A stretch of DNA of 64,000 bases from Legionella_C sp048541585 (GTDB lineage Bacteria > Pseudomonadota > Gammaproteobacteria > Legionellales > Legionellaceae). Each line of letters opens with the position of its first letter. Position 1 is the stretch's first letter. The stretch covers positions 2,790,001 through 2,854,000 of the forward strand of contig NZ_CP183303.1 of assembly GCF_048541585.1 (NCBI RefSeq), read 5' to 3'. The position numbers were made by a program, and so were the translations under genes. A model generated the notes under the pieces. It was not told where the DNA came from. It did not search any database and saw only the letters and a program-made list of their open reading frames with translations. Below, in pieces: positions 33,871 to 43,269 of this stretch.

Positions 33871-34808
33871 TAAATGTGCCTAAGGGCTTTTTAATTATTT
33901 TAACTTTTCTTATACCTCTTTGGGTATCAGCCGAGGTACCTGTAGTAGATGATAGTGAGAATTTTGCAATTCTTGATGATGGACAGGCTGCTATTGAGCA
34001 GCCTGTTGCTAAGGCTCAGTTAAACTATAATGATGCTGAAGAAATTGCGCTAGCCCAGGATAATGATACAAGTAGTAGCACTAGTAACGTTGACTTACTT
34101 GATAAATTAAAAAATTTACAACAAGAATTACAAGAGTTGCGGGGTCAATTAGAGGTTCAAGCACATAATCTTAAATCTTTACAAGACCAGCAGTTAAGTT
34201 TTTATAAAGATATTAATACGCGGCTAAAATCAACTAACCCAGCTAATTCAGCAGTTACTCAAGCTTTAAATAACCTCAAACCTACCACTGAATTGTCTAT
34301 TAACGAACCTAAGGCTGAAATAGAACAAGTAAAGAATGTAGGCAGTAAAAATCCTACTCTCAACGAAGGGCGAGTTAACACAAAATACTCTTCTAACAGA
34401 GTACTTCCGTCAACATCAAAAAATCCGGCAGATGAACAAATAAGTTATCTTGCTGCCTATGACTTAGTAAAGAACAAACAATTTGATGAAGCATTATCTG
34501 CTATGCAAAGTTTTGTAGCAAGATACCCACAAGGTGGCTATACAGCTAATGCGCATTATTGGCTTGGCGAGCTTTACATGGTTAAGAAAAATTATGCAAG
34601 TGCTATTAAGCATTTTGAAATTGTTTTAAATCAATTTCCAACCTCCAGTAAAACTGCCGCCTGCCTACTAAAAATTGGTTATGCTCTAGCAGCGTCTGGA
34701 CAAGAAATAGAAGCACGTCAACGTTTATTAGAAGTTGTGAAAAACTATCCTGATACTCCCACTGCTGAGCTAGCTTCTGCAAAATTAAAATCTATTAGCG
34801 CTTTATGA
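33867..34808 (+). CDS. cpoB: Tol-Pal system protein CpoB (YbgF)
   Basis: 313 residues. A signal peptide covers about 1-22, then a coiled coil (LLDKLKNLQQELQELRGQLE) at about 75-105, a disordered linker, and C-terminal TPR repeats (AAYDLVKNKQFDEALSAM, AHYWLGELYMVKKNYASAI, LKIGYALAASGQ). It links Tol-Pal to septal peptidoglycan synthesis. It overlaps pal (ATGA) and queE (ATGA) at its two ends. Confidence 0.92.
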   Translation: MINVPKGFLIILTFLIPLWVSAEVPVVDDSENFAILDDGQAAIEQPVAKAQLNYNDAEEIALAQDNDTSSSTSNVDLLDKLKNLQQELQELRGQLEVQAHNLKSLQDQQLSFYKDINTRLKSTNPANSAVTQALNNLKPTTELSINEPKAEIEQVKNVGSKNPTLNEGRVNTKYSSNRVLPSTSKNPADEQISYLAAYDLVKNKQFDEALSAMQSFVARYPQGGYTANAHYWLGELYMVKKNYASAIKHFEIVLNQFPTSSKTAACLLKIGYALAASGQEIEARQRLLEVVKNYPDTPTAELASAKLKSISAL

Positions 34809-35458
34809 ATTTAAGAAGTACCAAATTACGTATTACAGAAATCTTTCATTCTCTTCAAGGCGAATCAAACACAGTTGGCTTACCCACTGTGTTTGTTCGT
34901 TTAACAGGCTGCCCTTTACGCTGTCAATATTGCGATACAGCTTACGCGTTTAGTGGCGGTCAGTTACTTGAGCTTGAGGATATTTTAACTAAAGTAGCTT
35001 CATTTCAGTGTACTCATGTTTGTGTTACAGGTGGCGAGCCACTTGCTCAACCAGATTGTTATCCTTTACTTAAGGCTTTGTGCGATAAAGGATTTTATGT
35101 TTCCCTAGAAACTAGTGGCGCACGCGATATAAGTCAGGTTGATGAACGCGTTATTATTGTTATGGATTTAAAAACTCCAGATTCAGGAGAGTGCAGTAAG
35201 AATCTATTAACTAATTTAATCCATTTAAAAAAAACTGATCAAATTAAATTTGTTTTATGTAGCCAAGCAGATTATGACTGGGCTTGCAATATGCTAAAGG
35301 AATATCAACTTGCACAAAAAGCACAAATTCTTTTTTCGCCAAGTTGGCAAGAATTAGACGCAACTATGCTCGCTGATTGGATAATTAGGGATAGGCTACC
35401 TGTGCGCTTTCAATTACAATTACATAAAATCCTTTGGAATGATGCTCCAGGACATTAG
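34805..35458 (+). CDS. queE: 7-carboxy-7-deazaguanine synthase QueE
   Basis: 217 residues of a small radical-SAM enzyme in the queuosine pathway. The cluster motif GCPLRCQYCDTAYAF, CxxxCxxC, is at about 37-44; TGGEPLAQ is the SAM-binding GGE motif. The N-terminal ITEIFHSLQGES binds substrate. The gene is translationally coupled to cpoB, an arrangement seen in other gammaproteobacteria. Confidence 0.95.
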   Translation: MNLRSTKLRITEIFHSLQGESNTVGLPTVFVRLTGCPLRCQYCDTAYAFSGGQLLELEDILTKVASFQCTHVCVTGGEPLAQPDCYPLLKALCDKGFYVSLETSGARDISQVDERVIIVMDLKTPDSGECSKNLLTNLIHLKKTDQIKFVLCSQADYDWACNMLKEYQLAQKAQILFSPSWQELDATMLADWIIRDRLPVRFQLQLHKILWNDAPGH

Positions 35459-35924
35459 TCTAACTGTAATAAAGCAGGTAATAATAGCGTCAACTTAAGC
35501 CTTAATGAAGGACAGGCTAGGCCTATATAGCCGCCAGTTAAGAATCTCCCTTCTCCATTAGGAGAAAGGTGGCGCAAAGCGCTGTATGAGGGTAATTTAA
35601 ATAAGATTTGCCTTTATTATCTACCTTCATCCGCCTGCAGCTTCTTTAAGTAATAAAGAAGGAAGAGCCTTAACCTAGTGGTTATAGGCTAAAGTCTAGC
35701 CTACATGAAAATTTTCTTAAGTTAACATCATTAATAAAGCAGATAGGATATTTGCAACGTGGTGAAAGGTTAGATTTAAATATAGTCTGGACTAAAGCTA
35801 TGCATGAAGTGCACAATATAGCCTTTTATATGAATATTTGCAGCATGATTTTAGCTCAAAAATGTGCCAAATATAACCTTTCGGTGCATAGGATGTAAAA
35901 GATTACTAAACATGGGGAAAAGAT
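35459..35924. other. intergenic stretch with several small palindromes
   Basis: No gene. Hairpins: TTCTCC-ATTA-GGAGAA (35551-35566) and CTTCTTTA / TAAAGAAG (35641-35661), plus an imperfect TAGGCTA / TAGCCTA pair near 35690. They look like fragments of dispersed intergenic repeats and may end the queE transcript. Confidence 0.45.
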
Positions 35925-36872
35925 ATGCAGTGGTTTGCTCAAGCACCAGCTAATATTGCGCTAATTAAATATATGGGTAAAAAAGATGATGCCCTTAATA
36001 TACCAGCTAATCCATCTCTATCTTATACTCTTAATAATCTACTAACTAGTGTTAGTTTAGAAACACAGCCAGGGCGAAAAGATTTTTGGGAGCCTTTATA
36101 TATTCCTGGCGGGTTACCCTTCTCACTTTCACAAGCTGCTCAAGAGCGCTTTTTAAAACATCTAAACTTTTTAAAACAACATTTTGGCTATTCAGGCTCT
36201 TTTACCGTACGTTCTTCTAATAATTTCCCGCAAGGTAGTGGCCTAGCAAGCTCTGCATCTAGTTTTGCTGCCTTAACAATTTGTGCTATTCGCGCCCTAT
36301 GTGAATGCCTAGAGCTACCTCTACCTCCCATACAAGAGCAAGCCCAACTAAGTCGTTTAGGATCAGGTTCATCTTGCCGCTCTTTTTTTGCACCCTGGGC
36401 GCTTTGGGATGACAAACAAGTAAGCTCTATTGAATTACCTTATAGTAAACTTTATCATCAAGTAATTATTATTAGCCATGAGGAAAAACAAGTTCTTTCA
36501 AGCCAAGCACACCAACTTATTAAGACAAGCCCACTTTACTCCGAACGTGCTAACCGCGCCACACAAAATTTAGACGAGCTACTAGTAGCTTTTAAAGCTC
36601 AAGCCTGGGAGAAAGCTTTTAACGTGTGTTGGCGAGAATTTCAAGATATGCATCAATTATTTATAACCTGCGATAAACCTTTTACTTATATAACTGATAA
36701 TACAAAAATTGTGTTAAAAAATTTACAAGATTTATGGGAACGACAAGGCGATGGACCTATTGTCACTATGGATGCTGGACCAAATATTCATTTGCTGTAT
36801 CGACCTGAGCAAACTGATATGGCGCTGCAATTTAAACGTGATTATTTAGTTGGTAATTATGATGTTTTGTGA
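35925..36872 (+). CDS. mvaD: diphosphomevalonate decarboxylase
   Basis: 315 residues. The N-terminus APANIALIKYMGKKDDALNIPANPSLS (read as two blocks) is diagnostic for this GHMP enzyme, with the substrate-binding Lys and Tyr. The ATP loop is GSGLASSASSFAAL, and MDAGPNIHLLY near the C-terminus carries the catalytic Asp. It decarboxylates mevalonate diphosphate to IPP. It overlaps the mevalonate kinase gene by about 14 bp. Confidence 0.94.
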   Translation: MQWFAQAPANIALIKYMGKKDDALNIPANPSLSYTLNNLLTSVSLETQPGRKDFWEPLYIPGGLPFSLSQAAQERFLKHLNFLKQHFGYSGSFTVRSSNNFPQGSGLASSASSFAALTICAIRALCECLELPLPPIQEQAQLSRLGSGSSCRSFFAPWALWDDKQVSSIELPYSKLYHQVIIISHEEKQVLSSQAHQLIKTSPLYSERANRATQNLDELLVAFKAQAWEKAFNVCWREFQDMHQLFITCDKPFTYITDNTKIVLKNLQDLWERQGDGPIVTMDAGPNIHLLYRPEQTDMALQFKRDYLVGNYDVL

Positions 36873-37743
36873 TTTTGTAACGACAACTCATGGCAAGTGG
36901 ATACTTGCCGGTGAGCATGCTGTTTTACGCGGCCATGGCGCGTTGGTTTTTCCTATTAAAAGTAGAAAACTTACTTTAAGCTATCGTCCTGCGGATACGG
37001 AATTAAGTGCTGATTTTTCAGGTGAAAGTGGTAATGATATGCATTTATTATTCTGGAGTGTATTAGAGCATGGACAACATCTTTTAGGTCATTCACTCAA
37101 TCAATTGACTGGCCATTTTCATATTGAATCCAATATTCCTATTGGTGTTGGTATGGGAGCTTCAGCAGCCCTTTGTGTTGCCATGGCAAGATGGTTTGCC
37201 GCGCAAAACCTAATCCCTACACATTCCATTTCTTTATTTGCTCAAGATCTTGAAAATTTATTTCATGGACAAAGTAGCGGTTTAGATATCATAGGTGTTG
37301 CAGCAACTACTGGACTTTATTTTCAACAAAGCCAAGCCTCTTTTATTACACAAACTTGGCAGCCAAAATGGTATCTATCTTCCTGTGGCCAAGTAGGTAT
37401 TACCTCACACTGCATTAATCAAGTTAATATCCTTTGGGAAGCAAATGAGGATGAGGCTAGAGCTATTGATATCGCTATGCAGCAGGCGGTTAATAAGGCT
37501 AAAGCGTCTTTAGAATCACGCTCAACCAACTCTCTTTCCTTACTGAAAGAGGCTATTAATGAAAGCGCCCATTGCTTTAAATCTTGGGGCCTTGTAAGTG
37601 AAAATTTATCTCAGCATATGCACTTGCTATTAACACAAGGTGCACTAGCTACTAAGCCTACTGGATCTGGTGGCGGTGGTTATGTAATTAGTTTATGGGA
37701 AACAACGCCACCTAGTATGCCTTTTGAATTAATAGCTGTGTAA
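36859..37743 (+). CDS. mevalonate kinase
   Basis: 294 residues from the ATG at 36859 (the frame is open from a TTG at 36850). GHMP kinase: motif 1 GKWILAGEHAVLRGHGALV, ATP loop PIGVGMGASAALC, motif 3 TKPTGSGGGGYVIS. The GEHAV and GMGASAA blocks fit mevalonate kinase. Coupled to mvaD. Together with fni, mvaA and the GHMP kinase at 23942 this completes the route from HMG-CoA to IPP and DMAPP. Confidence 0.85.
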   Translation: MMFCDFVTTTHGKWILAGEHAVLRGHGALVFPIKSRKLTLSYRPADTELSADFSGESGNDMHLLFWSVLEHGQHLLGHSLNQLTGHFHIESNIPIGVGMGASAALCVAMARWFAAQNLIPTHSISLFAQDLENLFHGQSSGLDIIGVAATTGLYFQQSQASFITQTWQPKWYLSSCGQVGITSHCINQVNILWEANEDEARAIDIAMQQAVNKAKASLESRSTNSLSLLKEAINESAHCFKSWGLVSENLSQHMHLLLTQGALATKPTGSGGGGYVISLWETTPPSMPFELIAV

Positions 37744-37897
37744 TCAAGCAAGCTTTTACCGGGCATGGACATCCCTATTAAGCTCTTTCAAATCCGTAGA
37801 ATTTTTGGCGCAGCACTAAAACAAGCTATACTAAGCACTTATCATTTCCTTACTAATTATTACTTAAATTAAGAATACCCTTTATGCACTGCATAAG

Positions 37898-38653
37898 TTA
37901 ATGGCAGAAGCGATCGGAAATAGAATAACCGCCATCAATCGTCATAATTGCTCCGGTTATAAAATTAGATCCACTTGAAGACAGAAATACTGCCAAAGGC
38001 CCTATATCCTTGGGCTCACCCCATCTGCCCAGTGGTGTTTTTCTTCTAATATCTTCTCCTCTACTAGTTTCAGGAAGATCGCCATTAATGGCTGTTGCAA
38101 ACCAACCTGGTAAAATAGCGTTGACCTGAATATTCCAAATACCTAGTTCAGCCGCAAGCGAGCGCGTTAGGCCCAAGATTGCTGTTTTAGTTGTTGCATA
38201 CCCTATTGAGTTAGGATGTCCAAAAAGGGAATACATCGAGCCTACATTAATAATTTTTCCGTATTGATGAATCCTCATCAGTTGCACTGCATTCTGTGAA
38301 CATAGAAAGATTGAGGTGAGATTATTACTAATATGATTATCCCACTGTTCACGTGTAAGGTTTAGAAGATGCTGATCTTCATAAACTCCAGCATTATTAA
38401 TTAATATGTCAAGACGGCCAAACTGATTTGCTATCGCTTTAAAACCTTTTTTAATATTGCTTTCTGAATTTAAATCTATAGCCATAGGAAGTAGTTCATA
38501 GTCTTTTACCTGACTAAGTTTTTCTTGATCTCGCCCCCAGACAATGACTGTCGCACCAGCTTGTTGTAAAGCTAAAGCCATTGCTAAACCAAGGCCACCA
38601 TTACCGCCTGTAACTAAGGCAACTTGATTATTTAAAATTTTTTCGCCGTGCAT
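37898..38653 (-). CDS. short-chain dehydrogenase/reductase
   Basis: 251 residues of a classical SDR: TGGNGGLGLAMA (NAD(P)-binding glycine motif), NNAGVYEDQ, the catalytic S-x10-Y-x3-K as SMYSLFGHPNSIGYATTKTA, and a C-terminal GGYSISDRF. It resembles 3-oxoacyl-ACP reductase-like and sugar-alcohol SDRs; the substrate is not evident. It overlaps the end of the DegT aminotransferase gene by 26 bp, so the two are co-translated and likely act on one pathway. Confidence 0.88.
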   Translation of the reverse strand: MHGEKILNNQVALVTGGNGGLGLAMALALQQAGATVIVWGRDQEKLSQVKDYELLPMAIDLNSESNIKKGFKAIANQFGRLDILINNAGVYEDQHLLNLTREQWDNHISNNLTSIFLCSQNAVQLMRIHQYGKIINVGSMYSLFGHPNSIGYATTKTAILGLTRSLAAELGIWNIQVNAILPGWFATAINGDLPETSRGEDIRRKTPLGRWGEPKDIGPLAVFLSSSGSNFITGAIMTIDGGYSISDRFCH

Positions 38654-39902
38654 AATAAGAATGTACCTTTCTAATTGCAGTTAAACAATTCTCAAGATCG
38701 TTTTTTTCTAACGTTGGAGATAAAGGAATATCTAGATAAGAACTGATATGCTTAGAACTTTTAGCATAAAGCTCCATAATCTCAGGTTTCGATTTATTTT
38801 CAAATAAATAAGCCCAGTCCCAAAACCTACGAACATTAATTTTGTTAGGATCTCCTAACGCTTTGGTATCTATTCCTTCAGCAGCTAAGGCTTCGGCGAA
38901 CCAGCAGCAATCCTCAACAGTTCCATCTAACTCTAACAGTAAATTATCGCCCATAGGAAATATTTCTGCGCTCCAAGTCTTCCTAGGCCTAAGATAAACT
39001 AAGTCAGTAACGCCTTCTATCATGTAAGAATAATTTTGTGCTAATACATTTAAACGGGTTTTTAGTTTTTTTAATTGTGATAAACCAATAGCGCCTCGAA
39101 TTTCATCTAAACGGAAATTAAATACTGGCATGGATAAACAATTAATTGAGCAATCTTGATTAGGAAAGTGTTTCTCGTATAATCGTTCGTAAGCTCCTGA
39201 TAAGATAATACACTTAAGATATAAATTTTTATCATTAGTTACAATAAAACCACCTTCACCCGTATTTAATGATTTATCCGATTGAGTACTAAAGGCGCCA
39301 GCTATTCCATAGGTACCTAAAAATTTATCTTTTAATTTATGCCCAAGGCAGGGTACCGCGTCTTCAATAATAGGAACATTATATTGGGCGGCAATTTCCA
39401 TAATTTGAGGAAGTGGGGCTGGAAATCCACGCATATGAACGACAACTAAAGCATCAAGGACTGCAATTTTTTCTTTAAGGTGAGCTAAATCCATATTAAG
39501 ATTTCTATCAACCTCAATAAGTATTGGCTTTAAGCCCGCTTGAATTATAGCGCTTGGGGTTGCTGTAAAGGAATAAGCTGGGCACCCAACCAAAGCATTA
39601 GCAGGCAACCCTAAAGCCATTAGTGGCAAGGATAGCGCAGCTGTACCTGAGCTGACTGCTAAAACATATTCAGACTTAAAAAAATCTTTTAGCTCACTTT
39701 CGAATTGACCTACCATAGTTTCATGTAGTTCACGATTATCATAACGAAATAACCGTTTACTTTTAATAACTTCTGCTATGCCATCAAGATCATCATCGTC
39801 AATAATAACATTACCTTTATCATAAGTAGGCCACGGTTTAGAACTAACAGGTTGACCACCATAAAGTGCTAATTGTTCTAGAAACAAATGTTTTGCCTTC
39901 AT
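38628..39902 (-). CDS. DegT/DnrJ/EryC1/StrS-family PLP aminotransferase
   Basis: About 424 residues. Fold-type I PLP enzyme: VSSGTAALSLPLMALGL at the cofactor pocket, EDAVPCLGHKL, and a Schiff-base lysine in QSDKSLNTGEGGFIV. Members make amino sugars or, in the AHBA synthase branch, aromatic amines. ATG at 39902 is chosen because GGAG lies at good spacing; in-frame GTG at 39917 is possible. It sits between an SDR and an unusual acyltransferase-like gene. Together these suggest a small dedicated biosynthetic route rather than a full O-antigen cluster. Confidence 0.85.
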   Translation of the reverse strand: MKAKHLFLEQLALYGGQPVSSKPWPTYDKGNVIIDDDDLDGIAEVIKSKRLFRYDNRELHETMVGQFESELKDFFKSEYVLAVSSGTAALSLPLMALGLPANALVGCPAYSFTATPSAIIQAGLKPILIEVDRNLNMDLAHLKEKIAVLDALVVVHMRGFPAPLPQIMEIAAQYNVPIIEDAVPCLGHKLKDKFLGTYGIAGAFSTQSDKSLNTGEGGFIVTNDKNLYLKCIILSGAYERLYEKHFPNQDCSINCLSMPVFNFRLDEIRGAIGLSQLKKLKTRLNVLAQNYSYMIEGVTDLVYLRPRKTWSAEIFPMGDNLLLELDGTVEDCCWFAEALAAEGIDTKALGDPNKINVRRFWDWAYLFENKSKPEIMELYAKSSKHISSYLDIPLSPTLEKNDLENCLTAIRKVHSYYARRKNFK

Positions 39903-39923
39903 ACAACTCATCTCCACTGCTAA

Positions 39924-40568
39924 TTAGCTCCTTAGACTGTCTGCTTTAGCCTTATCTGTTTTAGCTTTATCTTTCTTATCAAGCCATAATCTAAAACGAG
40001 CCAATGATTTACTACCAAAAAATAATCTAATAGTTGAAAGCGTAATAAAAGCTTTTAAAAACTGTAATTTAGATCCCTTTCTAAGCCAAAAATTACATTC
40101 TTCTCCCTTTGTAGCTACGTATAATCGATCAAAGAAAATTACTGTGGGAAATGCAAGACAGAAGTAATTATTAATATTTTTCCCATGTGTACCAAAAATC
40201 ATAGGGCCTGAACGTAAAGTGAGGATGTCGAAACATAAAACTAAAAAAAAATAAATTATCCACGTACCTTGACGAGATTTTTTTTCAATCCATAAGCAGG
40301 TGATTTCATGGGGCGGCTTAGCATTAAAATTATAAAGTTCATTAATTTCTTTTAATTTAATGGGAGATAAAGGAAGAAATGTTCGATAATTAGGACCTGA
40401 GCAAATACAATATCCTGCTATCATATTTTCAGCTGAATCTAGAAAAAATATCCGTACTTTAGTATTTTTAAAATAATCTAAATCAACATTATTTTTTGCT
40501 AAAGAGGCATATTTATCTCTAAAAATTTTAAGCAGCAAATTATTTTTAACAATCATGGACTTAATCAT
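39924..40568 (-). CDS. unknown protein, possibly an acyltransferase-like fold
   Basis: 214 residues, not firmly recognised. The first 60 residues (YFKNTKVRIFFLDSAENMIAGYCI) and the strand ITCLWIEKKSRQGTWIIYFFLVL have the rhythm of GNAT or N-acyl-amino-acid-synthase domains, where a central beta strand is followed by a long helix. This is weak evidence. One hydrophobic helix lies near residue 105. The C-terminus is a lysine-rich tail with short KAKTDKAKAD repeats. It is upstream of, and 20 bp from, the aminotransferase gene and read in the same direction, so it is the first gene of the three-gene cluster. Confidence 0.5.
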   Translation of the reverse strand: MIKSMIVKNNLLLKIFRDKYASLAKNNVDLDYFKNTKVRIFFLDSAENMIAGYCICSGPNYRTFLPLSPIKLKEINELYNFNAKPPHEITCLWIEKKSRQGTWIIYFFLVLCFDILTLRSGPMIFGTHGKNINNYFCLAFPTVIFFDRLYVATKGEECNFWLRKGSKLQFLKAFITLSTIRLFFGSKSLARFRLWLDKKDKAKTDKAKADSLRS

Positions 40569-41652
40569 GAAGCGATTTTATTAGAGTAAATATGATCTCA
40601 TTATAGTTCAATTTATGTGCAATTTTTGTTAACTATGTAACTTATTTTAACTAAAAAATTTTATTTTCAGAAATTGTAAGGTCTATGAAATAGGCATTAA
40701 GAAAGTCTATTAAGTTGTATCTATTAAACTTTTGCCTATAAATATTATAGAAAGATTTAATGAAACTTAGCTTAAAAATTACACTAATATTTATTAAATT
40801 TTTGTGCTGGGTAAAAACAAAAATAGTTGAAAAACTCTCTTTCTTTCTACATATGGAAGCCAGCGATTTGACTGGCACACTGGATCCTGCGAACAAGTCG
40901 CAGGACGTAGGTAGCAGAATGTAGCAGGTCACAGGATGTAGGCCGTGCTTAAAAAATGTTTTTGGCTTTTATTTTATACAAAGATTCCCACCTAACCTAC
41001 GTCCTGTGGCTTGTTCACAGGATCCAGTGATTTAACTAGCGCACTGGATCCTGCGAACGAGTCGCAGGACGTAGGTAGCAAGTCGGAGGATATAGGTAAC
41101 AAGGCACAGAGCGAGTCGCAAGATATAGATAGCAAGTCAGAAAATGTAGGTAGCAAGTCGGGAATGTAGGTAACAAGGCACAGGATGTAGGTCGTGGTTA
41201 AAAATGTTTTTCACTTTGTATTTTATGCAAAGACTCTCAGCCCACGTCCTGTGGCTTGTCCACAGGATCCAGTGATTTAACTGGCACACTGGATCCTGCG
41301 AACGAGTCGCAGGACGTAGGTAGGGAGTCGCAGGATGTTAGATAGCGAGTCGCAAGATGTAAGTAGCAAGTCGGAGGATGTAGGTAGCAAGGCACAGGAT
41401 GTAGGTCGTGATTAAAAAATGTTTTTCACTTTGTATTTTATGCAAAGACTCTCACTCAGCCTACGTCCTGTGGCTTGTCCACAGGATCCAGTGATTTAAA
41501 ACTGGCGCACTGGATCCTGCGAACGAGTCGCAGGACGTGATAGCGAGTCGCAGGACGTAGATAACAAGTCGCGGTAAAGCGGAGGTGAAAAGGATAGTTT
41601 TCATTTTTGCCCGATATAAAGTTATTAAGTAAAGTACTTTGATTACTTAAAA
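40569..41652. other. non-coding kilobase dominated by a repeat array
   Basis: About 300 bp of AT-rich sequence without a convincing gene, then the hairpin-repeat array at 40880-41580. The 93-residue reverse reading frame across 40651-40932 enters the array and has no family features. Confidence 0.6.
40880..41580. repeat. tandem array of hairpin-forming repeat units
   Basis: Four units begin with CTGGATCCTGCGAAC at 40880, 41044, 41289 and 41510 (periods 164, 245 and 221). Each starts with a perfect hairpin CCTGCGA-loop-TCGCAGG, then a variable number of 20-21 bp sub-repeats (GAGTCGCAGGACGTAGGTAG type), a TTTGTATTTTATGCAAAG segment, and the inverted partner CCTACGTCCTGTGG then CCACAGGATCCAGTG. 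The unit ends are thus complementary to its start. The fourth unit is partial. Confidence 0.9.
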
Positions 41653-41922
41653 TTACTCTACAAATTGGTAAAAAATTTCATCATTTTTTACCATACCCAA
41701 CTCATAACGCGCTTGCTCTTCTAAAGCTTGATCACCACTTTTTAATTCTAAAATATCTGCTTCTAGGGCATGATTACGAGCAATTAAGCGTTCATTCTCC
41801 TTTTTTTGCTGAGTAATCTGATTTTCTAAATTATACCAGTGCAAAATACTACCATCGCCTAACCATAACTTATACTGTAAGCCTAAAAAAGCTAAAATTA
41901 AAATAATTACGATTGGGCGCAT
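41653..41922 (-). CDS. ftsB: cell division protein FtsB
   Basis: 89 residues. One N-terminal transmembrane helix (IVIILILAFLGLQYKLWLG) and a short periplasmic coiled coil (NLENQITQQKKENERLIARN), ending with the conserved YELGMVKNDEIFYQ. It forms the FtsQLB septal complex. It lies downstream of enolase on the same strand, the common eno-ftsB arrangement. Confidence 0.93.
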   Translation of the reverse strand: MRPIVIILILAFLGLQYKLWLGDGSILHWYNLENQITQQKKENERLIARNHALEADILELKSGDQALEEQARYELGMVKNDEIFYQFVE

Positions 41923-42000
41923 GATGAGTCACCTTAAATGCAATTGTAATTGATTATAAATCCTTATAATCGTTCCAACGATTATAAGGTTAATCTTAAT

Positions 42001-43269
42001 TTAGGAAAATATAGCTTTTCCCGGATAAGTAAGCGTAGAAACTAGCTCTTGGATTCTTAAAAGTTGATTATATTTCGCAACTCTATCTGTCCTACATAAT
42101 GAGCCTGTTTTAATTTGACCGCAACCTGTCGCAACAGCAAGATCGGCAATAAAGGTATCTTCTGTTTCTCCAGAGCGATGTGAAATTACACATCGATAAT
42201 TATTTTTTTGGGCCAATTGAATAGTTTGCCTTGTTTCAGTTAGCGTGCCAATTTGATTTGGTTTAATTAAAATAGCATTAGCAACTTGCTGATTTATACC
42301 TTCTTGTAAAATTTTTGCGTTAGTTACGAACAAATCATCGCCAACTAATTGTACTCTTTTACCTAATTCAGTAGTTAGTAGACGCCAGCCATCCCAATCA
42401 CTCTCACTTAGGCCGTCTTCAATACTAACAATAGGGTAGCTAGAAATTAAATCTTGATAATAAGCCACCATGCCAGTACTATCTAATCTTTTATTATCTG
42501 AAGAAAGATAGTAATAATTATCGCGATATAATTCAGAAGCAGCAACATCTAGAGCAAATAAAATGTCTTCACCCAGTTTAAAACCTGCCTGCTCTACAGC
42601 ACGTGCTAATATATCTAAAGCCTGTCGATTTGACTTTAAATTAGGTGCAAAACCGCCCTCATCACCTACCGCAGTATTTAAGCTATATTGTTTTAAAACA
42701 GATTTTAAAACATGAAATATTTCCGTACCCATTCGCAAAGCCGTAGAAAAATCATGAGCACTAGCTGGGATTAACATGAATTCTTGAATATCTACATTAT
42801 TATCTGCATGCGCTCCACCATTTAATACATTCATCATAGGTACAGGCATTCTCATTGTTTCGCCCTGATGCAAGGCTTGGTAAAGTGGCTGTTGAGTTAC
42901 GCAAGAATAAGCGCGCGCTACAGCTAAAGAAACAGCTAAAATAGCATTAGCCCCTAAGCGAGATTTATTTTCAGTACCATCTAACTCACACAATTTAGCA
43001 TCGATTTCTTCTTGGTGTTTAACTATATACCCTTTTAAAGCTTGGTTAATTTCAGTATTAATATGGTTAACCGCTTTAGAGACCCCTTTACCGTCATATC
43101 GATCAGGGTTGCCATCTCGCAATTCACATGCTTCTCTTGTTCCTGTTGATGCGCCAGACGGTACACTTGCTCTTCCTATTAATCCACTTGCTAATAATAC
43201 GTCTGCTTCAACAGTAGGATTACCACGAGAGTCTAAAATTTCACGTGCTCTAACATTTACAATTTGCAT
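42001..43269 (-). CDS. eno: enolase
   Basis: 422 residues. Converts 2-phosphoglycerate to phosphoenolpyruvate. N-terminal ARE ILDSRGNPTVEADV block, VPSGASTGTREA loop, GDEGGFAPNL, metal-binding SIEDGLSE and GDDLFVTN, the signature ILIKPNQIGTLTET and active-site SHRSGETEDTFIADL. Length and order are typical. It is followed by ftsB. Confidence 0.97.
   Translation of the reverse strand: MQIVNVRAREILDSRGNPTVEADVLLASGLIGRASVPSGASTGTREACELRDGNPDRYDGKGVSKAVNHINTEINQALKGYIVKHQEEIDAKLCELDGTENKSRLGANAILAVSLAVARAYSCVTQQPLYQALHQGETMRMPVPMMNVLNGGAHADNNVDIQEFMLIPASAHDFSTALRMGTEIFHVLKSVLKQYSLNTAVGDEGGFAPNLKSNRQALDILARAVEQAGFKLGEDILFALDVAASELYRDNYYYLSSDNKRLDSTGMVAYYQDLISSYPIVSIEDGLSESDWDGWRLLTTELGKRVQLVGDDLFVTNAKILQEGINQQVANAILIKPNQIGTLTETRQTIQLAQKNNYRCVISHRSGETEDTFIADLAVATGCGQIKTGSLCRTDRVAKYNQLLRIQELVSTLTYPGKAIFS

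Noticed and set aside
40651..40932. Reverse 93-residue reading frame
   Set aside because: It runs into the repeat array, has no Shine-Dalgarno and no family features.
40880..41580. Possible CRISPR array
   Set aside because: Repeat spacing is uneven (164, 245, 221), units contain internal sub-repeats and inverted partners, spacers are not unique and no cas genes are present.
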